From an uncultured Croceitalea sp. (lineage in GTDB: Bacteria > Bacteroidota > Bacteroidia > Flavobacteriales > Flavobacteriaceae), in the NCBI GenBank assembly GCA_947503285.1, contig CANNDD010000011.1, positions 1 through 64,000 on the forward strand: a stretch of DNA of 64,000 nucleotides, given 5' to 3'. Under the pieces are notes generated by a model. The model ran no database searches, had not been told where the DNA came from, and saw only the letters and a list, made by a program, of their open reading frames with translations. Of this stretch, positions 17,681 to 26,655 are shown piece after piece. How positions within the stretch are numbered: the first letter of the stretch is position 1; each line of letters starts with the position of its first letter. The translations under genes and the position numbers were made by a program.

Positions 17681-19348
17681 TTAGTGAAAATCAACCTGAT
17701 TCATATATTCTTCAATATTTTCATAACCATCACCATCAAAATCTCCCCGATAGCTTTGGTCTAAATTTCCAAATTGTTGTATTTCCCATGTATCGGACAT
17801 ACCATCGTTATCAGTATCATAATCAGCTGGTCGGGTATTGGATGGTATGCTCGGCAAGACCCAGTTTGAAGCCACTTTTGGATTGTAGTCCCTATTATCG
17901 CGCAGAATGGAAAGCATTTTCATATCAAAAGAATCTCGATATTCTTGAACTTCTCCGTCATCGTCAAGATACTTGTAAGCGCCAACATTCCCCTTAAGTA
18001 CTAGCCTATTGAAAGCATCTTGTGCCGTAGTTTCAGTCCAAGGATTAGGTACTGTGGATGGGAATTGTGTAGCTGCTAAATGCACAGGGTCAGCAATCCT
18101 ATCCCTATCTGGATTATCTATCCAAAGAATTGTATTGTCCTCCGAATCATTGCCTTTGAGATTAATTATCCCTGAATTGTATCCGTTTATTTTTATAGAT
18201 CCATTATACACGTTTCTTCGTGTAAATACTTGTGGTACATCGTTGGATTCAAGACCTCCAATCCAAGAGTATACGCCATTGGTTCTTTGATAGTAATTAC
18301 CCAGGTGGTTCAATCGAATATCATGGTAAACCCTACTGGATTTGAACTGACCATCGTGAAGCACGTTATTGACTACTTCCCCAAACCCATCAAAGGCCAT
18401 ATTGGGGGCACGTGATGTTGATATTAGTACGTTATTCAAGTAACTAATATTATCAATCAGTTTTTCGGGATTGTTCGGCCGGTCGGGATTTACTTCTGTG
18501 TAAAGCCCTGTATTTCCATCAGCAAAGAGCCCATATTGGAAGGTTTGTCCCTTATTGGTACAAGGGCAATTTGGAGCCGTGACGTGTTCTTGTCTAACCG
18601 CAGAACCTGCAATTTTATCTGGTGCAAAACTGCCAGAGACATGATCAAGCATCAAATCGTTGACTGCTGTGAAGTGAAATGCCCACGTCTTGCGATCGTC
18701 CTTTGTCGAGAGTACGCCATCTCTATTCAAAATAGGGCGTGACCTTAAATAACGTATAATAATATTGCCTTGATCGGGATTAAAGCCCCCTATTCTGAAA
18801 GTTCCTCCTGTCAATGTAATACCACCCCGAGGTGCAGATTGCCCAAAAACCGTTTTCCCACGAACATATATTCCCTGTCCATTTCCTTTGGGCCAATTAC
18901 GAGTTCCTCCAACTCCAATATCAATATTTCCGCTCACATTGAATACAATATACCCTACATCATGAAGCGTTAAAGCATCTTGAAGACCGCCAGTATAATA
19001 GGCATCATTACCACTGCTTTCAGGATGTAATGTCGCAGCAACGGAGTCATCAAGGGTATCGACTATGTATAGAATTTTACCTCTTCCTCCCGTTGCATTG
19101 GAACCCCCACCAAAAGCCGTAGGAAATGCTTTCAATGGTCCAGAATTGGACGGTTCGTTTTCTTCATCTGTTGGCTCTGTGGGATCCTCAGAAACTTCGT
19201 CGCCATCCTCTACTTCACCCGAATCCGTTTGCTCCTCAATTACCTCTAAGAATAAATCAGAATCCTTGGCACATGATGTGGTCATTAATAATGATAGTAT
19301 TAAGCAAAAAACCATAAATTTGAAAAAGAAGGGATTTTGGGGCACCAT
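17681..19348 (-). CDS. Pectate-lyase-like (PL1-type) beta-helix lipoprotein
   Basis: A 555-residue predicted lipoprotein: a hydrophobic signal ends in LLMTTSC (Cys26), followed by KDSD, an acidic stretch of the type linked to surface export of Bacteroidetes lipoproteins, then an acidic Ser/Glu-rich linker to about residue 70. The mature part begins AFPTAFGGGSNATGGRG, matching the opening of PL1-type pectate lyases (usually AFPGAxGFGxxxxGGRGG). It continues as a right-handed beta-helix with parallel-turn motifs such as NIIIRYLRSRP and LMLDHVSGSF. The tail has a calcium-type DTDNDGMSDTWE segment and a DFDGDGYENIEEYMN segment, common at the end of this family. Start alternatives are Met1 and Met12 (19315); both keep the lipobox. 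Its position inside a polysaccharide locus suggests trimming or turnover of a uronic-acid-rich polymer; substrate and activity are inferred. Confidence 0.75.
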   Translation of the reverse strand: MVPQNPFFFKFMVFCLILSLLMTTSCAKDSDLFLEVIEEQTDSGEVEDGDEVSEDPTEPTDEENEPSNSGPLKAFPTAFGGGSNATGGRGKILYIVDTLDDSVAATLHPESSGNDAYYTGGLQDALTLHDVGYIVFNVSGNIDIGVGGTRNWPKGNGQGIYVRGKTVFGQSAPRGGITLTGGTFRIGGFNPDQGNIIIRYLRSRPILNRDGVLSTKDDRKTWAFHFTAVNDLMLDHVSGSFAPDKIAGSAVRQEHVTAPNCPCTNKGQTFQYGLFADGNTGLYTEVNPDRPNNPEKLIDNISYLNNVLISTSRAPNMAFDGFGEVVNNVLHDGQFKSSRVYHDIRLNHLGNYYQRTNGVYSWIGGLESNDVPQVFTRRNVYNGSIKINGYNSGIINLKGNDSEDNTILWIDNPDRDRIADPVHLAATQFPSTVPNPWTETTAQDAFNRLVLKGNVGAYKYLDDDGEVQEYRDSFDMKMLSILRDNRDYNPKVASNWVLPSIPSNTRPADYDTDNDGMSDTWEIQQFGNLDQSYRGDFDGDGYENIEEYMNQVDFH

Positions 19349-19750
19349 TTTTCTGTAGATTAAGATAAAAAAGATTTTACTAACATTTGGGATGTAAAAT
19401 TAGAAAAATCCCAGGATAATCGTTTAAAACCTATATTTTTTCGATGAAATGCACTTCATTTGAAGATTTTTGGGTAATAGTGGCACGAATTACAGTCAAG
19501 AAGTTTTCTAAAGGTTGAGAATTTAGAAATGGTTCCGTAGTTTTTTCTGACCCGTGTATACTCAAGTCTAGAGTTGAAAATTACTTATTCAACATATAAT
19601 AAAATGTATATAGCACGTTATTAATGAGGTAAAATGCAAAGCAAGTGGGTAATGCATTCGGTGGTATAAGAATTGATACAGTGTTAGGTTCAATTAATTA
19701 ATACCATTGTTTAAAACCTGATATCAGGAATATAATATCGAGATAATTTT
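19349..19750. other. Intergenic region between the lyase-like gene and the first sulfotransferase
   Basis: This 400-nt divergent spacer must hold promoters for both neighbours, but no perfect TAnnTTTG was found. It contains a perfect 12-bp palindrome, CCTGATATCAGG, at 19717-19728, preceded by TTTAAAA. A related sequence occurs at 23258-23281. No gene or relic was recognised. Confidence 0.5.
19710..19728. repeat. Left copy of a short repeat flanking the sulfotransferase-flippase cassette
   Basis: TTTAAAACCTGATATCAGG lies 22 nt before the sulfotransferase ATG. The right copy, at 23258-23281, shares TTTAAAACCTGA and TATCAGG with a few extra bases between. Each copy contains the inverted arms CCTGA and TCAGG. 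This could be a regulator site or an insertion scar; chance cannot be excluded for so short a repeat. Confidence 0.35.
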
Positions 19751-20608
19751 ATGAAGGAAAGACAAACTATCATCTATATCATATCAAATCAACGATCAGG
19801 ATCTACACTAATAGAGAATGTCCTTTCTAAGTCTTCCCAAATTGTTTCAGTTGGGGAAGCAGCTCTTTTGAGCGGCCATATTCATAAAACCGGACCGGGT
19901 AGTAATTGGGATTGGAATTGTTCTTGTGGTGAAAGTCTACTGGAATGTGATTTTTGGAATAGAGTTTATAAAAAAATGGGGATTTCAAATCCGCTAGAAA
20001 TCTCCAATACCATGATTACGGCTCCTCGAGGACAAGATAAGCATACACAAAAATTAAAGAACGATAAGGTAAAATCCTTGATGAATAGGGTTTATAACGC
20101 TGTCTTTGAAACTTCAAACTGTAATGTCTTGGTTGATTCTTCTAAGTTTGCATTTCATGGCACTTCACTTTACAAAGATTCTCCTTTTAATTTTAAAATT
20201 ATCTATTTGAGAAGGGATTTAAGGGCGGTATCAATTTCAAAACAGAAGTGGTGGAAAAGATACGGTGGGGAGGATAAAAGTCTTTTAAGGTTCCTATTGT
20301 CAAATTATTTACATAGAATGAGATATTCATCAATACTTCGAAGTGTAAAGAAAGAAGATGTTTATTTCATGAAGTACGAAGAATTTTTTGAGAATCCTCA
20401 GAAGATTTTGGACGAAATGTCAGGCTTTTTCGGCTTTGACGTATTTGAGATGCCCGAATATATGGAACTGAATAATGATCATACTATAGCGGGCACTCCT
20501 AACCGATTTGAGAAAAGAAAAATCAAATATGATGATAAATGGCGTAGTACCGCTAAAAAACACCCCCTATTCAATACTTTAGGTTACATACTTAACAAAG
20601 TCGGATGA
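19751..20608 (+). CDS. PAPS-dependent sulfotransferase
   Basis: A 285-residue cytosolic sulfotransferase that would move sulfate from PAPS to a carbohydrate hydroxyl. The 5'-phosphosulfate loop is NQRSGSTLIENVL (residues 13-25), and the 3'-phosphate site is YLRRDLRAVSISKQKWW near 155-171. A Cys-rich stretch (CSCGESLLECDFW, about 57-69) resembles that of other bacterial sulfotransferases of this group. The stop overlaps the next gene by 4 nt (ATGA), so it is translationally coupled to the flippase. With the second sulfotransferase at 22112 and the PAPS operon at 46-50 kb, this points to a sulfated polymer. The sugar acceptor is unknown. Confidence 0.85.
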   Translation: MKERQTIIYIISNQRSGSTLIENVLSKSSQIVSVGEAALLSGHIHKTGPGSNWDWNCSCGESLLECDFWNRVYKKMGISNPLEISNTMITAPRGQDKHTQKLKNDKVKSLMNRVYNAVFETSNCNVLVDSSKFAFHGTSLYKDSPFNFKIIYLRRDLRAVSISKQKWWKRYGGEDKSLLRFLLSNYLHRMRYSSILRSVKKEDVYFMKYEEFFENPQKILDEMSGFFGFDVFEMPEYMELNNDHTIAGTPNRFEKRKIKYDDKWRSTAKKHPLFNTLGYILNKVG

Positions 20609-22062
20609 GTCTTAGTGGCAAAATCAAGCACGCTGGTAAATGGCAATCATTTTCCGTATTGTCCTTAAGCGTTTTACAGATTCTTTACTTTTCCGTCATG
20701 ACCAGGATTTTATTAAAAGAAGACTATGGTCTTATGGCTATTATAAATGCAATAATTGGCGTTGGGAACATTTTTATACAGGGCGGGATGGGTTCTGCCC
20801 TAATACAAAAAAAGGAAATAAATAACAGGCATATTAATGGCGCCTTGCAAACAAGCATGCTTTTAGCAGTCATATTGTATGCCATTTTTTATATTACGGC
20901 TCCATATATTGCTTCAGTTTACAATGACCTCAGATTAGATCATCTAATTAAAGTATCGTCCTTAAACATCATATTACTTGCGTTGAGTAATATTTCAGTC
21001 AATTTACTTTTTAAATATTATCACTTTAAAAACGCCGCGATTGTCCAGATAATCGCAAGTATAATCGGTTATGGCACTGGTGTTTATTTGGCTATGAATG
21101 ATTATGGAGTATGGTCGCTTGTTATTGCTACCCTAATCACCTCCTTACTAAGTGCTATTGCCATGTTTTATTTGGCTCCTATAAAAATCAGTCTGAACGT
21201 ACATTATAAAGAAGCCCGTGAGTTGTTTGGTTTTGGTTCAGGTATGATGTTATTGACATTTAGCAATTTTTTATCGAATAGGGGGCTTAATCTGATTTTC
21301 GGAAAAATCTTTGCACAGGATATATTAGGTATCTATGAAAGAACCTCTAGGGTAAAGGATATTCCCAGTCAATTTCTAGCAAAGATTATAAATCAGGTTA
21401 TGTTTCCGGTAATGTCCGAAATTCAGGATGAAAAGGAACGGTCGATTAGAATTTACAAGTTTGGGTTGGGATTAAGTAATTCTATTATGATTCCCACAAC
21501 GGTTTTACTCGTTTTTTTTTCAGCTGAAATTGTCCAAATTCTAATGGGGACAAAGTGGTCAGAGGCCGTAACACCTCTGCAAATTATGTTGCTAGTTTTG
21601 ACTTTCAGTAATTCGGGAAAAATGACGGATACGGTTATTAGGGCCCAGGGTTTAATTTATAAAAACGTTACTCGCAAGTACATTTTCGTGGTAATCATAC
21701 TAGTTCTTTCCGGTGCATTAGGTTATCTATACGGAATCAATGGAGCTGCCATCGGAATTGTTATCAGCCATTTTATAAACTATGTGATGATGATCGTTTT
21801 AGTTAAAAATGTTTTCAAGGGAACGATTAAGGAATATTTTTTCAAACCCTTTATAGCAGGCCTAAAGTTAGGCATCTATCTTGGGGTCTTGATTTTTGGA
21901 TATAATCATTTATTCAACTTATGGGGTAAAACCGACGTCATTATGTTTATTGTATTTATGGCAGTTCTGTTGCTACTGTGTGCCATTTTGGTAAAGTCTA
22001 AACCAACTGTATTTGGGGAATATTTAGAAACGACAATCAGAAATACATTGAACATAAGGTAA
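20605..22062 (+). CDS. Wzx-like polysaccharide flippase (PST family)
   Basis: A 485-residue integral membrane protein with about 12-14 hydrophobic helices and the usual opening of the family (a basic N-terminus, then VLSLSVLQILYFSVMTRIL and DYGLMAIINA). Members move undecaprenyl-linked repeat units across the inner membrane for Wzy-type assembly. The length is typical. It starts within the last codons of the sulfotransferase gene and is followed 49 nt later by a second sulfotransferase, so repeat units may be sulfated before flipping. It is the only flippase in the window and is presumed to serve the whole locus. Confidence 0.85.
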   Translation: MSLSGKIKHAGKWQSFSVLSLSVLQILYFSVMTRILLKEDYGLMAIINAIIGVGNIFIQGGMGSALIQKKEINNRHINGALQTSMLLAVILYAIFYITAPYIASVYNDLRLDHLIKVSSLNIILLALSNISVNLLFKYYHFKNAAIVQIIASIIGYGTGVYLAMNDYGVWSLVIATLITSLLSAIAMFYLAPIKISLNVHYKEARELFGFGSGMMLLTFSNFLSNRGLNLIFGKIFAQDILGIYERTSRVKDIPSQFLAKIINQVMFPVMSEIQDEKERSIRIYKFGLGLSNSIMIPTTVLLVFFSAEIVQILMGTKWSEAVTPLQIMLLVLTFSNSGKMTDTVIRAQGLIYKNVTRKYIFVVIILVLSGALGYLYGINGAAIGIVISHFINYVMMIVLVKNVFKGTIKEYFFKPFIAGLKLGIYLGVLIFGYNHLFNLWGKTDVIMFIVFMAVLLLLCAILVKSKPTVFGEYLETTIRNTLNIR

Positions 22063-22111
22063 TACTGTTGTTTTAAATATAGTAGGGTTATAAATATTTT
22101 GAGTTTTAAAT

Positions 22112-23068
22112 ATGGAAGAGCAATCACCAATTAATTTCTGGGGCATAGGAGCTCAAAAAGCAGGAACTTCCTGGTTATATTACAATTTAACCAAAACACC
22201 GGGTTTCGTGATTCCCCCTGTAAAAGAAATGCATTATTTTGATAGAGATACGAAATATCCGTCGCCAAATACTCTATCCAAAACCCGGGCCAGAGATAGA
22301 ATTACCAGTTTCGCGTACTTAAAAAAGGCCGCAAGGTCCATTACATCAACAATTGTTAAAGGGAAATTTAAGAATCTCCCTTTTACACTTAAATGGTTTT
22401 TCTCGGATTATAGCGATGAATGGTATATTTCAGTTTTTGCACCTTTAAAGGGAATAAAAGGTGAGATAACTCCCAGTTATTCAATGCTTAACAAGCAGGA
22501 TATATCTAGAATGCATGCGATGGCTCCTGACGCAAAGTTAATTTTGATGCTCAGAAACCCTATTGATAGGGCATGGTCTCATTTTAGACATACTAAAAAA
22601 GGTATTAAAGGATTTAAACTTGAAAATGTCAATGAGGATGACATCATAGCTTTTATGCAAAGTGAAGGACAAGAACTAAGGTCGGATTATGTACGTACCA
22701 TCAGCAACTTTACCAGTGTTTTTCCTAAAGAGAAGCTATTGATTGGTTTCTTTGATGCCATAATGGATTCTCCAGAGCAATTGCTTAAGGAAGTAGTACA
22801 CTTCCTTTCATCCAAAAACGAATTTGAAGAAGAATTGAAAAAATCACGGAATACTAACGATTCGGCAATAAATAAGGTGGTGAACAAATCAATAGAACTT
22901 GATTGTCCCCCCACGGTTTTGACCTTTTTAAAGGAAAAGTATCATGATATGAGTTTAGACCTTGCCAACCTATATGGAGGCTATTTTAATAAATGGTATT
23001 TTGAAACCTACAATAAAACTTCTGAAAACGAAGACAATAGACTATTCCCAACTATTATCATTCCATAA
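22112..23068 (+). CDS. Sulfotransferase, heparan-sulfate-sulfotransferase-like
   Basis: A 318-residue sulfotransferase of a different subfamily from the one at 19751. The 5'-phosphosulfate loop is GAQKAGTSWLYYNL (residues 13-26), followed by KEMHYFD; the 3'-phosphate site is LMLRNPIDRAWSHF near 144-157. Both match NDST/heparan-type and bacterial homologues. It lies 49 nt after the flippase in what looks like one transcript. Having two unlike sulfotransferases suggests sulfation at two positions or on two sugars. Confidence 0.85.
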   Translation: MEEQSPINFWGIGAQKAGTSWLYYNLTKTPGFVIPPVKEMHYFDRDTKYPSPNTLSKTRARDRITSFAYLKKAARSITSTIVKGKFKNLPFTLKWFFSDYSDEWYISVFAPLKGIKGEITPSYSMLNKQDISRMHAMAPDAKLILMLRNPIDRAWSHFRHTKKGIKGFKLENVNEDDIIAFMQSEGQELRSDYVRTISNFTSVFPKEKLLIGFFDAIMDSPEQLLKEVVHFLSSKNEFEEELKKSRNTNDSAINKVVNKSIELDCPPTVLTFLKEKYHDMSLDLANLYGGYFNKWYFETYNKTSENEDNRLFPTIIIP

Positions 23069-23450
23069 CAATTAGTCATGAGCAACTATGAATTAGCGAT
23101 GTTATTGCATGAAATTTGGCCATCCCAATGACAACTAGGTATTTACAGAGATGTTATGATTTATTGATTTTAGTATTATAATACATCATAACATACAATA
23201 AAACTTTTCAAATTGGGCGATATTGTTTAAAAACGAGGTTACATTTTGTAATGTTGATTTAAAACCTGAAAGATTATCAGGGATTCAAGGCCATTTTGTT
23301 AGTCCAAAAATTTAATGACGACCATCGCTTTTGATGGACTCTTTTTTGGCATCCACATCTTGAATGCATTCAAAATAGGAGAAAAAATCCAATCAACTTC
23401 TTTATTTGTAAAGATAACCATCGATTTGTTTTCGCTAAAAACAACTCAGT
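23069..23450. other. Convergent intergenic region with a small unassigned minus-strand ORF
   Basis: About 380 nt lie between the convergent sulfotransferase and wzc genes. No T-tailed hairpin was found. A minus-strand frame at 23299-23421 could encode 40 residues (beginning MVIFTNKEVDWIFSPIL, with further WMPKKSPS) just downstream of wzc. It looks protein-like but resembles no family I recognise and could be a gene remnant. The rest is AT-rich without visible structure. Confidence 0.35.
23258..23281. repeat. Right copy of the short repeat flanking the sulfotransferase-flippase cassette
   Basis: It reads TTTAAAACCTGA, then a few bases, then TATCAGG, matching the sequence at 19710-19728 apart from a short insertion in the middle. 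It keeps the inverted arms CCTGA and TCAGG. With the left copy it brackets a three-gene cassette of about 3.3 kb. Confidence 0.3.
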
Positions 23451-25829
23451 CTAAAATTGGTACCATTTCTTCTTTTTACCACCGTAACCATACCCGTATT
23501 TTCCTCCGTAACCCAAATTGGAATACTTTACACCATTAACGATAAATGACAGCCCTTTTAATTTTCCTTCTTTTTGCAATTGGATTGGGAATTGAACAAC
23601 ATTTTCCTCTGTAATACCTGCTCTAGTGACATACAAGGTTTGATCGGCATTTTTACTAATTAGCAAAGTATCGGAAACCAGCATTAAGGGAGCCGTATCC
23701 ACGATGATATAGTCATATTTTCGCTTCACATATTCGAAAAATTCATCTACTCTTTCATTCATTAACAATTCTGTAGGGTTTGGTGGGATTCTCCCAGCAA
23801 ACGCAATGTCAATGATTTGATCATTAGCCAGAATTGATGTAATAATCTCCTTGGGAGTCAAATCGCTAGTAGAAAGAAATTCTGTTAACCCTTTATTCTT
23901 AGCATTCATTTGGGATTTAGCCAATTTATCTACATTCTTACCATTGTAAAACTCATACACTTTTGGATTCCTGATATCGGCGCCAACGAGAAGAACTTTC
24001 TTCTTGGCGTTGGCATAAATCATGGCTAAATTAAATGAAACCAAGGTCTTTCCTTCACCTGGAACACTTGAGGTGACAAAAATGGAATTGCCAAATTCCC
24101 TCCCATTTGATTTTAAAATATAATCCAAATTTGTTCGAAGAATTCTGAGGGATTCGGCCAATACGGTACGTTCATCCATTTTAATTAAGGTTTCTTCTTT
24201 TCTTGAAATCTTTGGCAGTTCAGCTAGAACAGGAACATCTCCGGTTAATTTTTCTAGATTGGTTTTATTGTGAATCTTATTATCAAATACCTCATTAACA
24301 TAAATTATCGAAAATGGTAATAATAGTCCAAATACAATGGATGCCAATAAAACAATCTTTTTTTTTGGCGATACCGGGATTTTACTGACTAAATAAGCAT
24401 CATCGATGATTTTAGATTTCGGTGATGCAGAAGCAAAGGTAATTTGTGACTCCTCCCTTTTTTGGAGCAGATATAAGTATAGGGATTCTGTAGTCTGTTG
24501 CTGCCTACTTATATCCCTGAGGGCACGCTCATTTTTCGGTGCAGAATAAATCTTCGAATTAATTCGTGAGAGTTGACCGCTAAGACTATTAACCCTAAGA
24601 CTGAGATTGTTTTCCATACCATTTAAACTGGATAACATACTTTTCTTTAATCCATCCAGTTGCTGATCAAGATTAACAATTATAGGATTCTTTTCATTGG
24701 AACTCTCCAACAATCTCTTTCTCTCAAGGGCAAGATTATTGTATTGGGCGGTAGTACTTGAAATAGTAGCATCAGACAAACCAACATTCGCAGGAAGTAG
24801 TTCGTAGCCTTCTTCATTCTGCACTATGTCTTTCATTGATGACGCAATCTCTAATTGTACCGTTGCATTTTGTAATTCCTGCTGATTGGTAGCACCGATA
24901 TTTAAATTTACATTGGTTTGTGCAGTAATATCGGCAATACCACGTCCTGATTTGAAGTCTTCTGCATTCTGATCTACCTCAGAAAGGTTTCCATAAATAT
25001 CTGCAATGCGGTCATTAATAAAGTTAGCCGTACGGTCTGCAATAGCTTTTTTATCATTAACTGCATTTTGGTTGTATCGCTCAATTAACGAATTAATTAT
25101 GTCTTTACCTCTTGACTTAATGGCATCCTCTAGGGAAATAGTTATAATGTTAGAAATATCCCCTGAATTCACTAAAGTAATCGCATTTTGATAAAATTCT
25201 GCCATAACGGAGGGAGAGATTACAGTGACTTTGTATTCCTTTTCATAGTTCTTTGGGAAATTATCTTGGGTTGGAGTTATTATGATTTCTCCAACTACAG
25301 AACTAATTTTCTCACCAAACGAATGGCTATTGCCATAATCCCCACTTTCGGTGCCATACAGAAACGATGTTTTATTGATTGGTTTCAAATAGAAACTCAC
25401 ATCATCCAAAGAATTTATTAAGGTATCAGGGGCTAAAAAATTAATATTAAAAGGTGGTTTATCATACAATTCCGAATCACGAATATTTCCTAGTGCCCTA
25501 ATTTTAATATTTAAATCCAGTTTCTCAACAACACTTATCATATTCGAACGAGACAAAAAGACTTCCATTTCATCCATGACCTTTGCTTCTCCCGAACCGG
25601 ATAAAATTCCTAGGTCTTTAAACGGGTTAAGAGAAGGGCCTGAAGACTCTTCGTCCAAAATTCTAATCTTAGCTTTAGTCGCATATTTAGGTACGGTATA
25701 ACGAATATAAATTAGACCCAAACAAACACAGAGAAAAACACTTACAAAAAACCAGACCTTATTTTTGAGATATGGTTTCAACAACAGGTTAAAGTCAACC
25801 CCGGTATTAACGTAGCTTTTAACATCCAT
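23451..25829 (-). CDS. wzc: Wzc: polysaccharide co-polymerase and BY-type tyrosine kinase
   Basis: A 792-residue inner-membrane protein controlling polymer length and export. A first transmembrane helix (about 25-45) and a Wzz domain with a long periplasmic coiled-coil region (to about 490) lead to a second helix (about 495-515). The cytoplasmic kinase has Walker A SSVPGEGKT (near residue 590), Walker A' LLVGADIRNPK and Walker B IIVDTAP. It ends in a tyrosine cluster, YGGKYGYGYGG, the usual autophosphorylation tail and CpsB substrate. It is the last gene of the aminotransferase-CapD-Wza-Wzc operon, 28 nt after wza. A decayed relative lies at 16711-17520. Confidence 0.93.
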   Translation of the reverse strand: MDVKSYVNTGVDFNLLLKPYLKNKVWFFVSVFLCVCLGLIYIRYTVPKYATKAKIRILDEESSGPSLNPFKDLGILSGSGEAKVMDEMEVFLSRSNMISVVEKLDLNIKIRALGNIRDSELYDKPPFNINFLAPDTLINSLDDVSFYLKPINKTSFLYGTESGDYGNSHSFGEKISSVVGEIIITPTQDNFPKNYEKEYKVTVISPSVMAEFYQNAITLVNSGDISNIITISLEDAIKSRGKDIINSLIERYNQNAVNDKKAIADRTANFINDRIADIYGNLSEVDQNAEDFKSGRGIADITAQTNVNLNIGATNQQELQNATVQLEIASSMKDIVQNEEGYELLPANVGLSDATISSTTAQYNNLALERKRLLESSNEKNPIIVNLDQQLDGLKKSMLSSLNGMENNLSLRVNSLSGQLSRINSKIYSAPKNERALRDISRQQQTTESLYLYLLQKREESQITFASASPKSKIIDDAYLVSKIPVSPKKKIVLLASIVFGLLLPFSIIYVNEVFDNKIHNKTNLEKLTGDVPVLAELPKISRKEETLIKMDERTVLAESLRILRTNLDYILKSNGREFGNSIFVTSSVPGEGKTLVSFNLAMIYANAKKKVLLVGADIRNPKVYEFYNGKNVDKLAKSQMNAKNKGLTEFLSTSDLTPKEIITSILANDQIIDIAFAGRIPPNPTELLMNERVDEFFEYVKRKYDYIIVDTAPLMLVSDTLLISKNADQTLYVTRAGITEENVVQFPIQLQKEGKLKGLSFIVNGVKYSNLGYGGKYGYGYGGKKKKWYQF

Positions 25830-25857
25830 AGATATCGATAATGTTCTAAATTTAGGG

Positions 25858-26634
25858 CTAGTTTCTAGTTATGATTATCACAGTAGATGTTATCAGAACT
25901 GAGATCAGAGAAACGTATAATCCTGCCCTGGCATCGATTGAAGTTTCTTTTATTCCAGATTTATTGGGCTCTACATAAACCACGTCATTTTGGGTTAGAT
26001 AATAAACTGGTGATTTAATCATATCTTTAGAAGTTAAATCAATTCGGGAATAGACCTTAGTACCATTAAAGTCCCGAATAACCAATACATTTTCGCGGAC
26101 ACCCCTAATGGTCAAATCACCGGCAAATCCTAAAGCCTCTAAGATGGTAACCTGTTCTCCACCAACCGGGTATGTACCAGGATTATTAACTGCACCCAGT
26201 ATCGTAACCGTAAAATTTCTAAGTCTAATGTTTATAATTGGATCTTTTAAATATTCGGATAGTTGATTACGTAATAATTGGCGTAAATCTTCTGGAGACA
26301 GTCCCTCGACTTTTAGTTTACCGATAACAGGAAAGTCTATCTCCCCACCTTGATCGACCAAATAGTCCACTTGCTCTGCTTGAAAGCCCCCTTCCGCACG
26401 TCCTCTGAAAAGGTTGAACGGTTCACTTGCTTCAGGATTAAGGGAAGATACGTGAATTGATATTAAATCATCAACTTTAAACTTTGGGACAAAGGCGTTG
26501 TCATTGACTAAGGTTTCAAAATTTCCGGTGTCCTGAAAGTAAACTACCTCTTTTCTAGAAGCACATGAAGAGAGTAGAATCAATAAACATATGACCATCA
26601 TCCTTTCGAATAGCATCAAATTATTTTTTTTCAT
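25858..26634 (-). CDS. wza: Wza-like outer-membrane polysaccharide export lipoprotein
   Basis: A 258-residue lipoprotein: signal peptide with lipobox LLSSC (Cys24), a polysaccharide-export (PES) domain (about 50-130), an SLBB domain (about 137-225, VTILGAVNNPGTYPVGGEQ) and a C-terminal hydrophobic helix (AGLYVSLISVLITSTVIII) that could cross the outer membrane as in Wza. It is shorter than E. coli Wza, as is normal in Bacteroidetes. It lies 28 nt upstream of wzc and 21 nt after the dehydratase gene. Confidence 0.92.
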   Translation of the reverse strand: MKKNNLMLFERMMVICLLILLSSCASRKEVVYFQDTGNFETLVNDNAFVPKFKVDDLISIHVSSLNPEASEPFNLFRGRAEGGFQAEQVDYLVDQGGEIDFPVIGKLKVEGLSPEDLRQLLRNQLSEYLKDPIINIRLRNFTVTILGAVNNPGTYPVGGEQVTILEALGFAGDLTIRGVRENVLVIRDFNGTKVYSRIDLTSKDMIKSPVYYLTQNDVVYVEPNKSGIKETSIDARAGLYVSLISVLITSTVIIITRN

Positions 26635-26655
26635 GAAATAAGAGATGTTAAAAAT

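Noticed and set aside
23315-23539. Plus-strand 74-codon frame overlapping the end of wzc
   Set aside because: It is mostly the reverse complement of the conserved wzc tail and has no family resemblance or context.
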